NCBI GenBank assembly: GCA_007118975.1
Contig: SKQO01000019.1
Coordinates: forward strand, 1-41,048
Length of the DNA: 41,048 bases
Reading direction: 5' to 3'
DNA from: Halobacteriales archaeon
GTDB taxonomy: Archaea; Halobacteriota; Halobacteria; Halobacteriales; SKNY01
This document shows, piece by piece, positions 1 to 7,957 of this stretch. The position numbers and the translations under genes were made by a program. Numbering within the stretch: the first letter of the stretch is position 1; every line of letters starts with the position of its first letter. The notes beneath the pieces are model-generated. The model was not told where the DNA came from. It made no database searches and was given only the letters and a program-made list of their open reading frames with translations.

Positions 1-42
1 CCTCGCCTGGCGTGGGAAAGTCGCGTGGAATCGCTCAGTCAT
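1..42 (-). CDS. cbaA: Start of ba3-type heme-copper oxidase subunit I (partial)
   Basis: Only the first 14 codons lie in the window; the gene runs off the left edge. The visible N-terminus reads MTERFHATFPRQAR. A short N-terminus leading into a PRQAR-like stretch before the first helix is what I recall for haloarchaeal cba subunit I. It lies about 70 bases downstream of the CuA subunit gene on the same strand, where subunit I is expected. The product would carry the heme-copper oxygen reduction centre in the membrane. The call rests mainly on position and this short match. Confidence 0.45.
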   Translation of the reverse strand, partial: MTERFHATFPRQAR

Positions 43-113
43 CACTCAATCCTCCACCTCTCGACCACGAACGGCTTCGACCAACCCCATGGCCGACCGA
101 AATCCGTCCCTTA

Positions 114-611
114 TCATTCGAATTCTTCCTCCGCGACAACCACCAGTTCGGCCTCCATGTCGTGGTGGCCATCGCCACAAAACTCGTTGCAGATGATCCC
201 GTGTTCCCCCGGTTCGTCGAATTCCACGGTCAGGGCGGCGACCTCGCCTGGCACGACCATCGTGTTGACATTGGTTCCTGCGACGGTGAAGCTGTGAATG
301 ACGTCTTGGGACGTGACGTAGAACGTTACCTCGCTGTTCGTCGGGATCTCGATCGGCTCGAACGTTCCCGGATCGAAGAAAAATTGGCCGGCGACCACGT
401 ACACCTCGTACTCGTCCTCACCCACCTGCTCGACGCGGGGATCACCAAATCGTTCGTCATCGGCAATATCTGCGGGGGCAATCGGGTCCTCCCGGTCATC
501 GACCAGCTGGATGCCGAGACCGACGGCGCCGTATGTGACTGTGGTGATAAACAGTACGATCAACACGAGGGATGCGATCAACCAGAGTTTCTCGTACCGA
601 TGGATTCTCAT
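114..611 (-). CDS. cbaB: Cytochrome c oxidase subunit II, ba3 type (CuA subunit)
   Basis: This 165-aa protein has one N-terminal membrane helix (about residues 10-32) and an external cupredoxin domain. The binuclear CuA ligands are visible: His106 in DVIHSFTV, then Cys141-x3-Cys145-x3-His149-x2-Met152. It receives electrons from a blue-copper donor (halocyanin in haloarchaea) or a cytochrome and passes them to the heme-copper centre of subunit I. The short length and single helix match ba3-type (B-family) subunit II rather than the longer two-helix aa3 form. Its ATG overlaps the stop of the upstream 59-aa gene as ATGA, which suggests translational coupling. Subunit I appears to follow downstream. 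Confidence 0.93.
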   Translation of the reverse strand: MRIHRYEKLWLIASLVLIVLFITTVTYGAVGLGIQLVDDREDPIAPADIADDERFGDPRVEQVGEDEYEVYVVAGQFFFDPGTFEPIEIPTNSEVTFYVTSQDVIHSFTVAGTNVNTMVVPGEVAALTVEFDEPGEHGIICNEFCGDGHHDMEAELVVVAEEEFE

Positions 612-787
612 ATGGCGATCATCGGCGTCGGGTGGTTACCGAGAAACTCAACGAAGTAGGTGAAGCCCCACATTACGAGGAGCGTAAGGAAATACAGGGC
701 GATCAGCGCGAGTGTTCCGACGGGATCGAACTCGTCGTGGGAAATTCGCCTCTTCCGTGCCATCGGCTCCTCGGAAGCTTCGGCCAT
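608..787 (-). CDS. Small single-helix subunit of ba3 oxidase (CbaD-like)
   Basis: This 59-aa ORF encodes a charged N-terminus with RKRRISHDEFDP, then one strongly hydrophobic helix (about residues 24-46) and a short tail. Its stop overlaps the start of the CuA subunit by four bases (ATGA). Its own start is 65 bases downstream of the preceding small membrane gene on the same strand. A one-helix accessory polypeptide next to subunit II is known in ba3 oxidases (subunit IIa in Thermus, CbaD in Natronomonas). The assignment rests on length, topology and position, because sequence conservation in this family is weak. Confidence 0.8.
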   Translation of the reverse strand: MAEASEEPMARKRRISHDEFDPVGTLALIALYFLTLLVMWGFTYFVEFLGNHPTPMIAI

Positions 788-852
788 GAAGCGTTGTAGC
801 CGACCGTTCAGGACTTAATTACCCGGATGGTAACCCTCATCGATTCGCCACG

Positions 853-1044
853 TTAGGAGACCGACGGTGGACTAACATCCCGTCGTTCCTTCACGATGGT
901 CCGAAACGCGATAACGAGTGCGCCCGTGACAATGACGACGTTGACACCCGCAATGAGGGCGATGGGATCCGCCCGGAGAAGGACGTAACTCACTACCGGA
1001 CCCAGCGCGACGAGGCCAACCAGAACGGCGGTGCGAGGGGAGAC
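853..1044 (-). CDS. Small two-helix membrane protein of the cba operon (CbaE-like), start codon unclear
   Basis: The supported protein is about 63 residues and begins SPRTAVLVGLVALGP. It has two membrane helices (about residues 5-24 and 27-47) and a charged tail. It is the first gene of the minus-strand oxidase set, 65 bases upstream of the 59-aa subunit. Small two-helix proteins of this type sit in haloarchaeal cba operons. Those I recall start MSPR, but the aligned codon here is GTC, not ATG or GTG, and no normal start codon lies close upstream in frame. The reading frame does stay open further up to position 1251, but that extra stretch looks non-coding. Start-codon damage, use of a rare start, or a longer N-terminus are all possible. 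Confidence 0.55.
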   Translation of the reverse strand, partial: VSPRTAVLVGLVALGPVVSYVLLRADPIALIAGVNVVIVTGALVIAFRTIVKERRDVSPPSVS

Positions 1045-1475
1045 GATGGGACAAGGCAGGGGTTGGGGCGCTGTCCCTAAAACGTTGTTTGCGTGTCCCC
1101 GTTGATTGTCCCTATTGAATATATTCGCCGAAATGAGCGAGCACTCGGTGATGAATCCACGGTCTATTCTATCACGCTGATTCCAGCAGGGGAGAACGCT
1201 GTCGCGCTGGAACATGACCCCTTTCGCAGATCCCCAACACTGCTTTCGCACACTTCATAGCAAGTGGGAGCCGTGGGAACGACGACGGATGGAAAGGTCA
1301 ATGCAGCTGCCGTTGTGGCGTTGTGTCTGTGAAAATCGCCAATCAACGACATCGTCGGGGACAAACGAGATCCAACGGAACTGGCCGAGCGGGAAACGCT
1401 GTTTCGGAGCCGTTGACCACCCGTGAGTACCCCTTGGTTCGTTCGTCACATTTCGTCTCGTCGCGGCCCTCTACC
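1045..1475. other. Intergenic stretch, no convincing gene
   Basis: This gap holds the oxidase promoter and upstream sequence. Open frames on both strands lack haloarchaeal codon bias and recognisable domains. It separates the oxidase operon from the 3' end of the DUF6517 gene. Confidence 0.6.
1117..1126 (-). promoter_or_regulatory. Probable TATA-type promoter of the cba oxidase operon
   Basis: The AT-rich palindrome GAATATATTC stands out in GC-rich surroundings about 70 bases upstream of the first recognisable oxidase-operon codon on the minus strand. Archaeal TATA boxes sit about 25 bases before the transcript start, so transcription would begin near 1092 with a leader of about 50 bases. 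Confidence 0.45.
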
Positions 1476-2156
1476 CTATTCTTCGTGCTCGATCGCTTCC
1501 ATCATCGTGACGATATTGGGGTGTTCTTCGTCTCGAAGCTCGGTCGGATAGCCACCGACGGCAACGATCAAGTCTTCACCGGCCTCGACAGCCTCCGCGA
1601 TATGGAGGGTCAATTCGACCGACAAGCCGCCATCGATCAACGACGCCTCACCTTCGAGTTCCCCAACAGTCGTCGATTCTCCGGCCACCTCGAGTGACTC
1701 CTCGCCGACGTGATCGAGGTTCTCCAGCCCCTCGTATCGATCTTGGACCATCTCGGCGAGTTCCTCGCTCGACATGTCGGCAACGGGATTGAACGTCTGT
1801 CCAAGAACACTCACCTGCGGCGTCGCCAGGGCCGTAAAGACGGCAGCCTGCTGGCGGCCGTCGACCGGGATGCCGAGATCGCCGAAGTCAACGGCTCGGT
1901 CGTATTCTGCTTGCCAGTTCGTCACAACGACGTCCTGGGACTGTCCACCAGCCTCGAACGTTTCTTCCACGACGACTTCCTTTATCTCCTGTTGTTCGTA
2001 TCCCGTCTCGTCCAACGCGCTCTCCGGCACGGTCGCGGGTTGGGCGGTGAACGTCATCGGACCGTCACCGGCGAACGGGAGGTTTTCGATACAACCGGCT
2101 GTACTCGCAATCGCGGCACTCGCGCCGAGCGCGAGCAAGGTTCGTCTCGTTTGCAT
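1476..2156 (-). CDS. DUF6517-type secreted lipoprotein
   Basis: This 226-aa protein starts with a twin-arginine signal (MQTRRTLLALG) followed by a lipobox ending at Cys22 (STAGC). It is therefore exported folded by Tat and lipid-anchored on the outer face of the membrane. The mature part is acidic, with no catalytic motif that I recognise. The pattern QPATVPESALDETGY followed by a middle segment DDVVVTNW-like matches what I recall of DUF6517, a haloarchaeal family of unknown function. It ends in TAG, which matters for the amber codons discussed elsewhere. No partner gene is evident; the next gene on this strand starts about 540 bases away beyond the upstream pair. Confidence 0.75.
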   Translation of the reverse strand: MQTRRTLLALGASAAIASTAGCIENLPFAGDGPMTFTAQPATVPESALDETGYEQQEIKEVVVEETFEAGGQSQDVVVTNWQAEYDRAVDFGDLGIPVDGRQQAAVFTALATPQVSVLGQTFNPVADMSSEELAEMVQDRYEGLENLDHVGEESLEVAGESTTVGELEGEASLIDGGLSVELTLHIAEAVEAGEDLIVAVGGYPTELRDEEHPNIVTMMEAIEHEE

Positions 2157-2194
2157 GATGTATAGTCTGTTGTTTTCGGGTTGATCGTTGATGC

Positions 2195-2473
2195 TCAGCT
2201 ACCGATCGCCGTGTTGAGGATGAGCAAGCTGTATTCGAGCCCGGGGTAGTGTGTCGATAGCGTTCCGATCGGGGCCCCGTTTGGTCGTCCCGCAGTGAGG
2301 ACGCCGATTAGCCAGAGCACCCCGAGGAGTACCGCACCGACGAGGACAACCTTCCACGCGACCCTCAGCACGAACCGGGCGAGAGCGAGCACGATGATGA
2401 TCCCCAGTAACGTGACCAGCAGGAATCCCAGAGGACCGACGAACAGCATCGACAGGGGCCCGAGCGCTGTCAT
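2195..2473 (-). CDS. Small multi-helix membrane protein, unknown function
   Basis: This 92-aa protein is almost entirely hydrophobic up to residue 60. It has two or three helices (about 8-33, 38-60), a loop with GRPNGAP, and a weakly hydrophobic C-terminus. Its ATG overlaps the TGA of the upstream gene as ATGA, so the two are probably translated together. It may be a membrane anchor or partner for that protein. I recognise no family. Confidence 0.65.
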   Translation of the reverse strand: MTALGPLSMLFVGPLGFLLVTLLGIIIVLALARFVLRVAWKVVLVGAVLLGVLWLIGVLTAGRPNGAPIGTLSTHYPGLEYSLLILNTAIGS

Positions 2474-3021
2474 ATTGACGTCCCCTCGTATGCGACGGTG
2501 ATGTCTGCTGGTTGCTGTCTCCCGACCGGTGCGAAGTCGCCCGGGGGGATCGCTCGAATCTCTTCGTGGATCTCGAACCGCCCGTTATAGCTCGAGGGGC
2601 CCGTTTCAGGTATCGAGATCGTTGTTTCTGCTACTTCCTCCAGTGTGGCGTCGAACTTGACGGACTCAACACTGTCGGCATCCAATTGGTGAGCGTCGAT
2701 CAATCGGATCGGGCCATTCTGTAACTCGGGAAGATGTCCCTGTTGTGGTTGGCCGTCCTCGAGGCCCGTACGGCCGACGTTGATGGATCCATGGAACTTC
2801 AGTGGAATTGACGGCTTCGGCAGGCCTGGTCGAACGCGTACTTCTATCCCCTTCCCCTGACCCGCCGGCCGTTGGGAATGTCGTGATTCGGCCGCCCAGC
2901 TGGACAATCCCGCGACAAGTCCACCGGATTGATTTGCGGAATCGCTCTCGGTGGGATTGCCAAGAGTCCGGTCGGTGAGGTGGGCTCGGTGAGCCACCGT
3001 GAGGAGTTGTTGGGCGCTCAT
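2470..3021 (-). CDS. Unknown protein paired with a small membrane protein
   Basis: The 183-aa protein is read from the internal Met in MSAQQLLTVAHRAH; an in-frame upstream start would add ten residues of unlikely composition. The N-terminal part is basic and Ser/Gly-rich. The C-terminal half is acidic with alternating hydrophobic residues that suggest beta structure. I see no signal peptide, membrane helix or catalytic motif. The stop overlaps the start of the 92-aa membrane protein by four bases, so the two form a coupled pair. No function is proposed. The N-terminal region is less typical of halophile composition than the C-terminal half. Confidence 0.6.
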   Translation of the reverse strand: MSAQQLLTVAHRAHLTDRTLGNPTESDSANQSGGLVAGLSSWAAESRHSQRPAGQGKGIEVRVRPGLPKPSIPLKFHGSINVGRTGLEDGQPQQGHLPELQNGPIRLIDAHQLDADSVESVKFDATLEEVAETTISIPETGPSSYNGRFEIHEEIRAIPPGDFAPVGRQQPADITVAYEGTSI

Positions 3022-3259
3022 GGCATTCGGGTGTGGAGAAGACGGGCCCAAAATGAGGGGAGTCGCTCAACGCCAATGTACAGCCATTTTGTTCTTATTG
3101 GTCCCAATTAACCGGGTTTTACCCCACAGCGACCGTCACCGATCCGACATGGGCTGAATGCCGGGACATGCACGGACTAAAGTAAACCGGCTAATCTGCC
3201 GCCGCGTTTACCCCCGCCCAGTACCCCTGGGCGCTTCTTTTGTACTCACGGTAACCTCA

Positions 3260-4774
3260 TCACGCTGTCTCCGTAAGACCCAGGCGCTCGGTCTGTTCGG
3301 GCGGTGCGCCCAGTCCTTCGAGCGTCTGTCGGAGCGCGTCTTGCATCGACACTACTTCCGCCGGCCGATCGTCGACGAGGTTTTCGAGTTCGTTCCGATC
3401 TGTCCGAAGATCGCTCAACCACGTTTCTTTTCCCGTCGGATATGGGTACGCAGCTTCGCGACGGCCGAGATCCGGATCGTACGGCCCCAGCCGGTCGTCA
3501 CGCTCACCCGTGATGCCGTACCAGTAAAGTGGCTCGTTGCCGTCTACCGGTGCCTGGTGGAGGACGCGCTTGCCATCGGTGATTGAAACGCTCCCACCCC
3601 AGGCTCCCGAGATAGCGTACTCGCGAAGCTCGGCGTTCTCGTTTCGGAGTACTGGAAGTAAATTTTGGCCGTGCCGGACGGGCGGACACGGTCGATCGAC
3701 CGCCGCCAAGACGGTCGGATAAATATCGACGAGCTGGACGAGCTGGTCCCGTCGTTCCCCCTGTCCATGGTCGGGGTGGGCGACGATGAACGGAATGTGG
3801 GCGCAGGCGCCGTGATTGTGTGTATCCGTCCCGCTGTGAAACTTCCCGGTTCGCCCCATGTCCCCGTTGAACGTGCCGTGATCGGTAGTGAAAATGACGA
3901 CCGTATCCTCCCAGAGTGCGTGGCGATCAAGGGCGTCCCACAACCGACCGAGCCACCGGTCAACGAGTCGAACCATCGCGGCGTACCGGGCCTGGATGTG
4001 GCGAAGGTCGTCCTCTTCGTAGTGGCGGTCCCATTCATCGTAAGCAGGCAAGGAGTCCCAATTATCGACGTCGTAACCACGATCGTCGAACTCGCAAAGT
4101 AACTCCACTGGCGGATCCCACGGCTCGTGGGGATCGAAGCAATCGATGTGAAGATAGAAGTCCTCGTGTTCGTGGTTGGCATCGATCCAGTCTGCCGCAG
4201 TTTGGAACACGCGAGCGGCAAAATGATCCGCTTCGTCCGCTCTTGTCAGGGCAACGTTGCGGAAATGTCGCTCGAGCTTCGAGGTCTCGCCGTCGGGCGT
4301 GTCGAACTCGATCTGATCGGTTTTCCAGGCATCGGCTTCCTGGCCCCGTATGAACTCAAAGCCCGTATATCCCATGTGATAATTTCCCATCCCCTCCTCC
4401 CAGAGGTGGTAATGATCGGACACGAGCGAACTGACGTGGTACCCCTCATCGAGGAGTTTCGAGATCGACTGATTCGGGGGACCGGAGATCTGGCGGGGAA
4501 GATCTGCATCGGTGGGTTCGAGCGGGCCCCATCCTCGCTCCAAAAAATCGTATCGGCCAGTATAGATGTCTCGTCTGGCGGGCGCACAGGGCGTAGAACC
4601 ATTGTAGGCGTATTCGAAGACGGTGCCACGATTCGCCAGCCTGTCCATATTGGGGGTCGGGACGGTCCAATTGGGTTGCTCGTCGCTATGTACCTGATCC
4701 AGCGATCGACCAAGGTGGTACGGTCCACAATGATCACGCCGAAGCGTATCGCAGACGATGACGATACAGTTCAT
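3260..4774 (-). CDS. Sulfatase (alkaline-phosphatase superfamily)
   Basis: This 504-aa type I sulfatase would hydrolyse sulfate esters, probably on a sugar or polysaccharide. The N-terminal metal-binding region (MNCIVIVCDTLRRDH) is typical. Cys63 in CAPAR fits the C-x-P-x-R signature in which cysteine is oxidised to formylglycine. Downstream are FTTDHGTFNGDMG and GKFHSG, which supply metal and substrate ligands. The Met at 4774 gives the family N-terminus; an in-frame GTG at 4837 would add 21 unconserved residues but lies closer to the likely promoter. There is no signal peptide, so it is probably cytoplasmic and would act on imported oligosaccharides. No formylglycine-generating enzyme is visible in the window. 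Confidence 0.92.
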   Translation of the reverse strand: MNCIVIVCDTLRRDHCGPYHLGRSLDQVHSDEQPNWTVPTPNMDRLANRGTVFEYAYNGSTPCAPARRDIYTGRYDFLERGWGPLEPTDADLPRQISGPPNQSISKLLDEGYHVSSLVSDHYHLWEEGMGNYHMGYTGFEFIRGQEADAWKTDQIEFDTPDGETSKLERHFRNVALTRADEADHFAARVFQTAADWIDANHEHEDFYLHIDCFDPHEPWDPPVELLCEFDDRGYDVDNWDSLPAYDEWDRHYEEDDLRHIQARYAAMVRLVDRWLGRLWDALDRHALWEDTVVIFTTDHGTFNGDMGRTGKFHSGTDTHNHGACAHIPFIVAHPDHGQGERRDQLVQLVDIYPTVLAAVDRPCPPVRHGQNLLPVLRNENAELREYAISGAWGGSVSITDGKRVLHQAPVDGNEPLYWYGITGERDDRLGPYDPDLGRREAAYPYPTGKETWLSDLRTDRNELENLVDDRPAEVVSMQDALRQTLEGLGAPPEQTERLGLTETA

Positions 4775-4874
4775 GTCCTGTTCGCACACCCCGATGTGAT
4801 AACGGTTCGCCTGCAGCGACAATTCGATGCCGAACACCGCCAGTATCCGTTCGTGACACTCCCAGTTTATGGCA

Positions 4875-4893
4875 AATAATAGATACTTTTATT
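4875..4893 (-). promoter_or_regulatory. AT-rich probable promoter upstream of the sulfatase
   Basis: An AT-rich block (AATAAAAGTATCTATTATT on the minus strand) lies about 40 bases before the GTG at 4837 and about 100 bases before the ATG at 4774. It is the only TATA-like sequence upstream. Its distance fits either a short leader to the GTG or a longer leader to the ATG. Confidence 0.4.
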
Positions 4894-4928
4894 GGTGCAG
4901 CACCCCTTGACTGATCGCCTCCACGGCA

Positions 4929-5156
4929 ATGAGCTCGAACAACGACGAACCCTCCGACGGCGAACACACTGCCATTTGGATGACCACGACGGACGAAACG
5001 GACTACGGGGGTTGCATCGTCGGCTGCAAGCCTACCGATGTTTCCCCCCGCGGGCAACCCCTGTGCCGCGCACGGACCTATCCAGAGGAGGGAGCTACAT
5101 CATCTGCGAAGAAGTCGATAAACTCGTCCTGTTCGGGGCCGATATTGTGGATCTGA
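4929..5156 (+). CDS. Possible small acidic protein, unknown
   Basis: This 75-aa frame starts MSSNNDEPSDGEHTAIW. The first 45 or so codons end mostly in C or G and encode an acidic sequence typical of haloarchaeal cytoplasmic proteins, with a CIVGC pair of cysteines. The last third overlaps the 3' end of the oppositely oriented oxidoreductase gene and loses that bias, so the true gene may be truncated or the ORF may be a remnant. No family is recognised. Confidence 0.35.
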   Translation: MSSNNDEPSDGEHTAIWMTTTDETDYGGCIVGCKPTDVSPRGQPLCRARTYPEEGATSSAKKSINSSCSGPILWI

Positions 5157-6037
5157 ATGTGATCGAATCCGGCGTCGGCGTATTCTTCGATCATCTCGAT
5201 GTATTCATCCAGGTCCGATCCGCAGACGATCTTTCCTTCGAGATCTTCTTCCGCGACCAACTCTGCGACGTGTTCGAAATGAGCCGGTGTAGGCAGCGCT
5301 TGGATAAGTTCGCCCGGTAGCCCCCCGTTCGGCCACTGTTCGCAAGCCTGTGTTAAGGCCGCCTCCTTCTCCCAGCCATAACACACGTCGATCTGGCCGT
5401 AATATCCGGCAACCTCGCCCTCGTTACCCTCCCCAAAGCCCTGGAGGAGTGAGGGATCGGGTGCGGTGCTCATCAGTGCGTCCCCGTAGTGGCCCGCAGC
5501 GGCCGCTGCACGTTGTCCACCAGCAGCGACTGCTATCGGTGCGACTCCTCGGGAGAGCGTAAACACTCGAGCGTCCTCAACCGTGTAGTGATCCCCGCGA
5601 TGGGTCTTGGTACCACCCCCCCAGAGCAGCCGGATGACTTCGATCGCCTCGACGAGCATCTCCAGCCGCTGGTCGTGTGGCGGCCATCGCTCCCCGACGA
5701 TGTACTCGTTGAGGTTCTCTCCGGTTCCAACGCCGAGGACGAATCGTCCCGAAAGTTGTCGAGCGGCAGTCGCTGCAGCTTGGACGACGATCGCGCGGTG
5801 GACGCGAATGATCGGAGACGTGACGCCTGTGCCGACAGGGAGCGAATCGATGGCTTCAGCGACTGCCCCGAGAACGCCCCACACAAACGGACTCTCCCCC
5901 TATGTAGTCGTCCAGGGGTGGAAGTGATCCGAAACCATACCGAAATCGAACCCGCGTGATTCGGCTTTGTCGAGGTCCGACACCATCGACTCTGGAGGGT
6001 GTTCTTCACTCAACACAACGTAACCGAGTGCAGTCAT
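5078..6037 (-). pseudogene. F420-dependent LLM-class oxidoreductase (G6PD-like) with one in-frame amber codon
   Basis: Read through one stop, this is a 319-residue protein of the luciferase-like F420 family (TIGR03557, glucose-6-phosphate-dehydrogenase related). That is the usual length. It starts MTALGYVVLSEEHPPES at 6037 and contains FDFGMVSDHFHPW, then TTT, then TAG (5900-5902, codon 46), then GESPFVWGVLGAVAEA. The family usually has Gln before the GESPFVW-type block, so CAG to TAG is the simplest lesson of the alignment. The rest is intact: RFVLGVGTGENLNEY, HYGDALMS and a C-terminal FDHIQIHNIGPEQ. A GTG at 5884 could start a shorter product, but it would lack the first strand of the barrel with F420-pocket residues. 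The gene itself ends with TAG. It is probably a recent nonsense mutant; readthrough is not excluded. Confidence 0.8.
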
Positions 6038-6392
6038 AGCGGTATACGTTACGGATGTGAGCGTAAAAGCGTGAGGATGGTACGCAAACCAAGTGTGTCA
6101 CGTGAGTTGAAAAATTCCAGAACGCATACTTCCCACCTGTCGCGAGGGCACACGCCTCCGACCCCGGTGATCACTAGGTGACGCGGACTGAGGCGTGAGC
6201 AACGCTCGGGTGCCCTACCCAGCTACGAGGTGCTTTTGATTCGTCGGGATACCGGGAGAAACAGCGGGATTGTTGCCAGCTACTTGAAGATGAAGTCGGT
6301 ATGAAGCCCAGCGGCAGTACCGACAAACGATAGTCGCAAGCGGGACGAATGCGATCGGCACGGATAAACTCGTAACAGGGATACCGTAGGCA
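6038..6392. other. Intergenic stretch, nothing recognised
   Basis: The gap lies between the divergent broken oxidoreductase and the MFS relic and would hold their promoters. The open frames across it are short and lack codon bias. Confidence 0.5.
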
Positions 6393-7619
6393 ATGGACGG
6401 GGTCACAGCGACAGGTCAGTCGAGTAATTCCGTCACACGAAGGTACTCCGGCCGGATGTTGTTGCTCATCGCCCTGTGTTCGCTGCTGTCCTCGCTGGGG
6501 TGGCTGGGAATCACCAATGCTGCCGACCATCTCGGGAGATCTAGGCATTTCGGCAACCCAGACCGGTGTCGCGCTCACCGTCCTGACCGCCCTGTCGGCC
6601 ATGATGCATTTTCCGGGCGGTCGGCTCGCCGACGAATTATCGCGAAAAACGGTGCTAGTCGGGACCATTCTCGCCTGGCTTGCCGGCTTGGCGCTTTTGG
6701 TACTCACGGTCAACTACGCGATGTTACTGTCCGGGTTCATGTTGGTGGGGATGTGACTCGGTGCCTACGAGCCAGCTGCGTTTACAATGCTGTCGGATCG
6801 GTTCACTGCGAAACAGGGGCAGGTGTTCGGCATCAACAACGCCGCGTTTAGTCTCGGCGAAATCCTGGCGCCGGGGCTGGCCATCGCTGCGCTCGCTGTG
6901 GGGTCCTGGCGGCTTGCGTTCGTGCCAGCATTGGCGATCCTGGCAGTCGTGCTGGCCTTTTTACACCGGTGGCATCACCAGTCATACGTTGTCGAGTGAC
7001 CCACGTTCGAGGTAGGCCCCACGCTCGACCGACTGGTCTACGGACCCCGGATTCGGTCGCTCCTTGTCGTCGCCGCAATCTTCACGTTCGTACGGAACGG
7101 TGCAATGGCGTTTATCCCGACGTTCCTCGAGGTCGAACGCGGATTTTCGACGAGCCTCGCAAGCATCGCTTTTGCGAGCGTGTTTTTCACCGGCGTCTTC
7201 GCGACGCCGTTGCCCGGGGCGATTGGCGATCGATTCGGCACGGTCCTCACCATCCTCGGTTCCATTACATTTGCAGTCGTCGGGCTGGCCATCGTACTCG
7301 GTGGCGCTGCGGTCCCAGTTGTCATTGCTGGTGTCATCGTGCTTGCCGTCGGCCTCACTGGTTTTGGCCAGTCATGACCTCGTATATGATGTCGGTGTTC
7401 CCGGAGGCGAGCAAAGGTGGAGATTACGGCGCCCTCGGAACCATCTGCAGGTCAGCGGGCAGTCTCGGACCTACATTGGTCGGCGCCGCCAGTGAACATG
7501 TGTCCTTCATCTGGGCCTATCTCGATCTCGGAGGCTGCCTGCTGGTCTATCTCGCGCTGGTCGCGCTCTTACACGGCCAGCAGCGACGAAACCGGTCTGG
7601 GACCCCGCAGGTCAATTAA
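6393..7619 (+). pseudogene. MFS transporter relic (two frameshifts, two stops)
   Basis: A twelve-helix major facilitator can be pieced together from three segments. The start (RMLLLIALCSLLSSLGWLGI) is in one frame. A shift near 6512 leads to MLPTISGDLGISATQTG and the typical MFS loop HFPGGRLADELSRKTVL. TGA at 6754-6756 interrupts GM-LGAYEPAAFTML, and TGA at 6997-6999 interrupts VVE-PTFEVGPTLD. The second half (NGAMAFIPTFLEVERGF, GAIGDRFG) runs to a second shift near 7375. The first frame then resumes with TSYMMSVFPEASKGGDYGA and ends at TAA. With four independent lesions this is a true pseudogene. The intact ancestor was probably a drug or metabolite transporter; the substrate cannot be told. 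Confidence 0.9.
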
Positions 7620-7957
7620 ACATCAATGAGGATTATAAAGCCGCATGCCGATATCCTACTCGCAGCGAGCACGGCGAGAACCCACTGGACGACGCGGACG
7701 AAGTCGGCCGATCAGCCAACAGAGGTCGCGTCAGGGGTAAACACCGAAGGGCCCGTAATACGGTCACGAGGTCAAACGCCCCCAAGGGGAACCGAACCGA
7801 CCCACGACGTGGCCGCCGCGGCGGCCGCGCGAGAAGGCCAACTAACGGATAGCACGTAAGTACTGTTCGCGAACCTAGTGGTCTTCGGAGTCAAATTGAC
7901 CCCGGAAATCGCCAGAAGGGGCGAACGGGTCGCGGAAAACGTCCCCCGTTCCAGGTT
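7620..7957. other. Gene-less stretch with a GC palindrome
   Basis: The gap lies between the MFS relic and the 3' end of the PIN protein gene. A 77-codon open frame from 7626 has poor codon bias and no recognisable domain, so I do not call it. The palindrome at 7811-7826 is listed separately. Confidence 0.5.
7811..7826. repeat. Perfect 16-bp GC palindrome
   Basis: GGCCGCCGCGGCGGCC is its own reverse complement. It could form a strong hairpin in RNA or be a site for a dimeric protein, or simply be a chance product of GC-rich DNA. It lies about 130 bases past the stop of the minus-strand PIN gene. Confidence 0.4.

Noticed and set aside
7626-7859. 77-aa plus-strand ORF after the MFS relic
   Set aside because: Poor third-position GC bias and an alanine run that comes from the GC palindrome.
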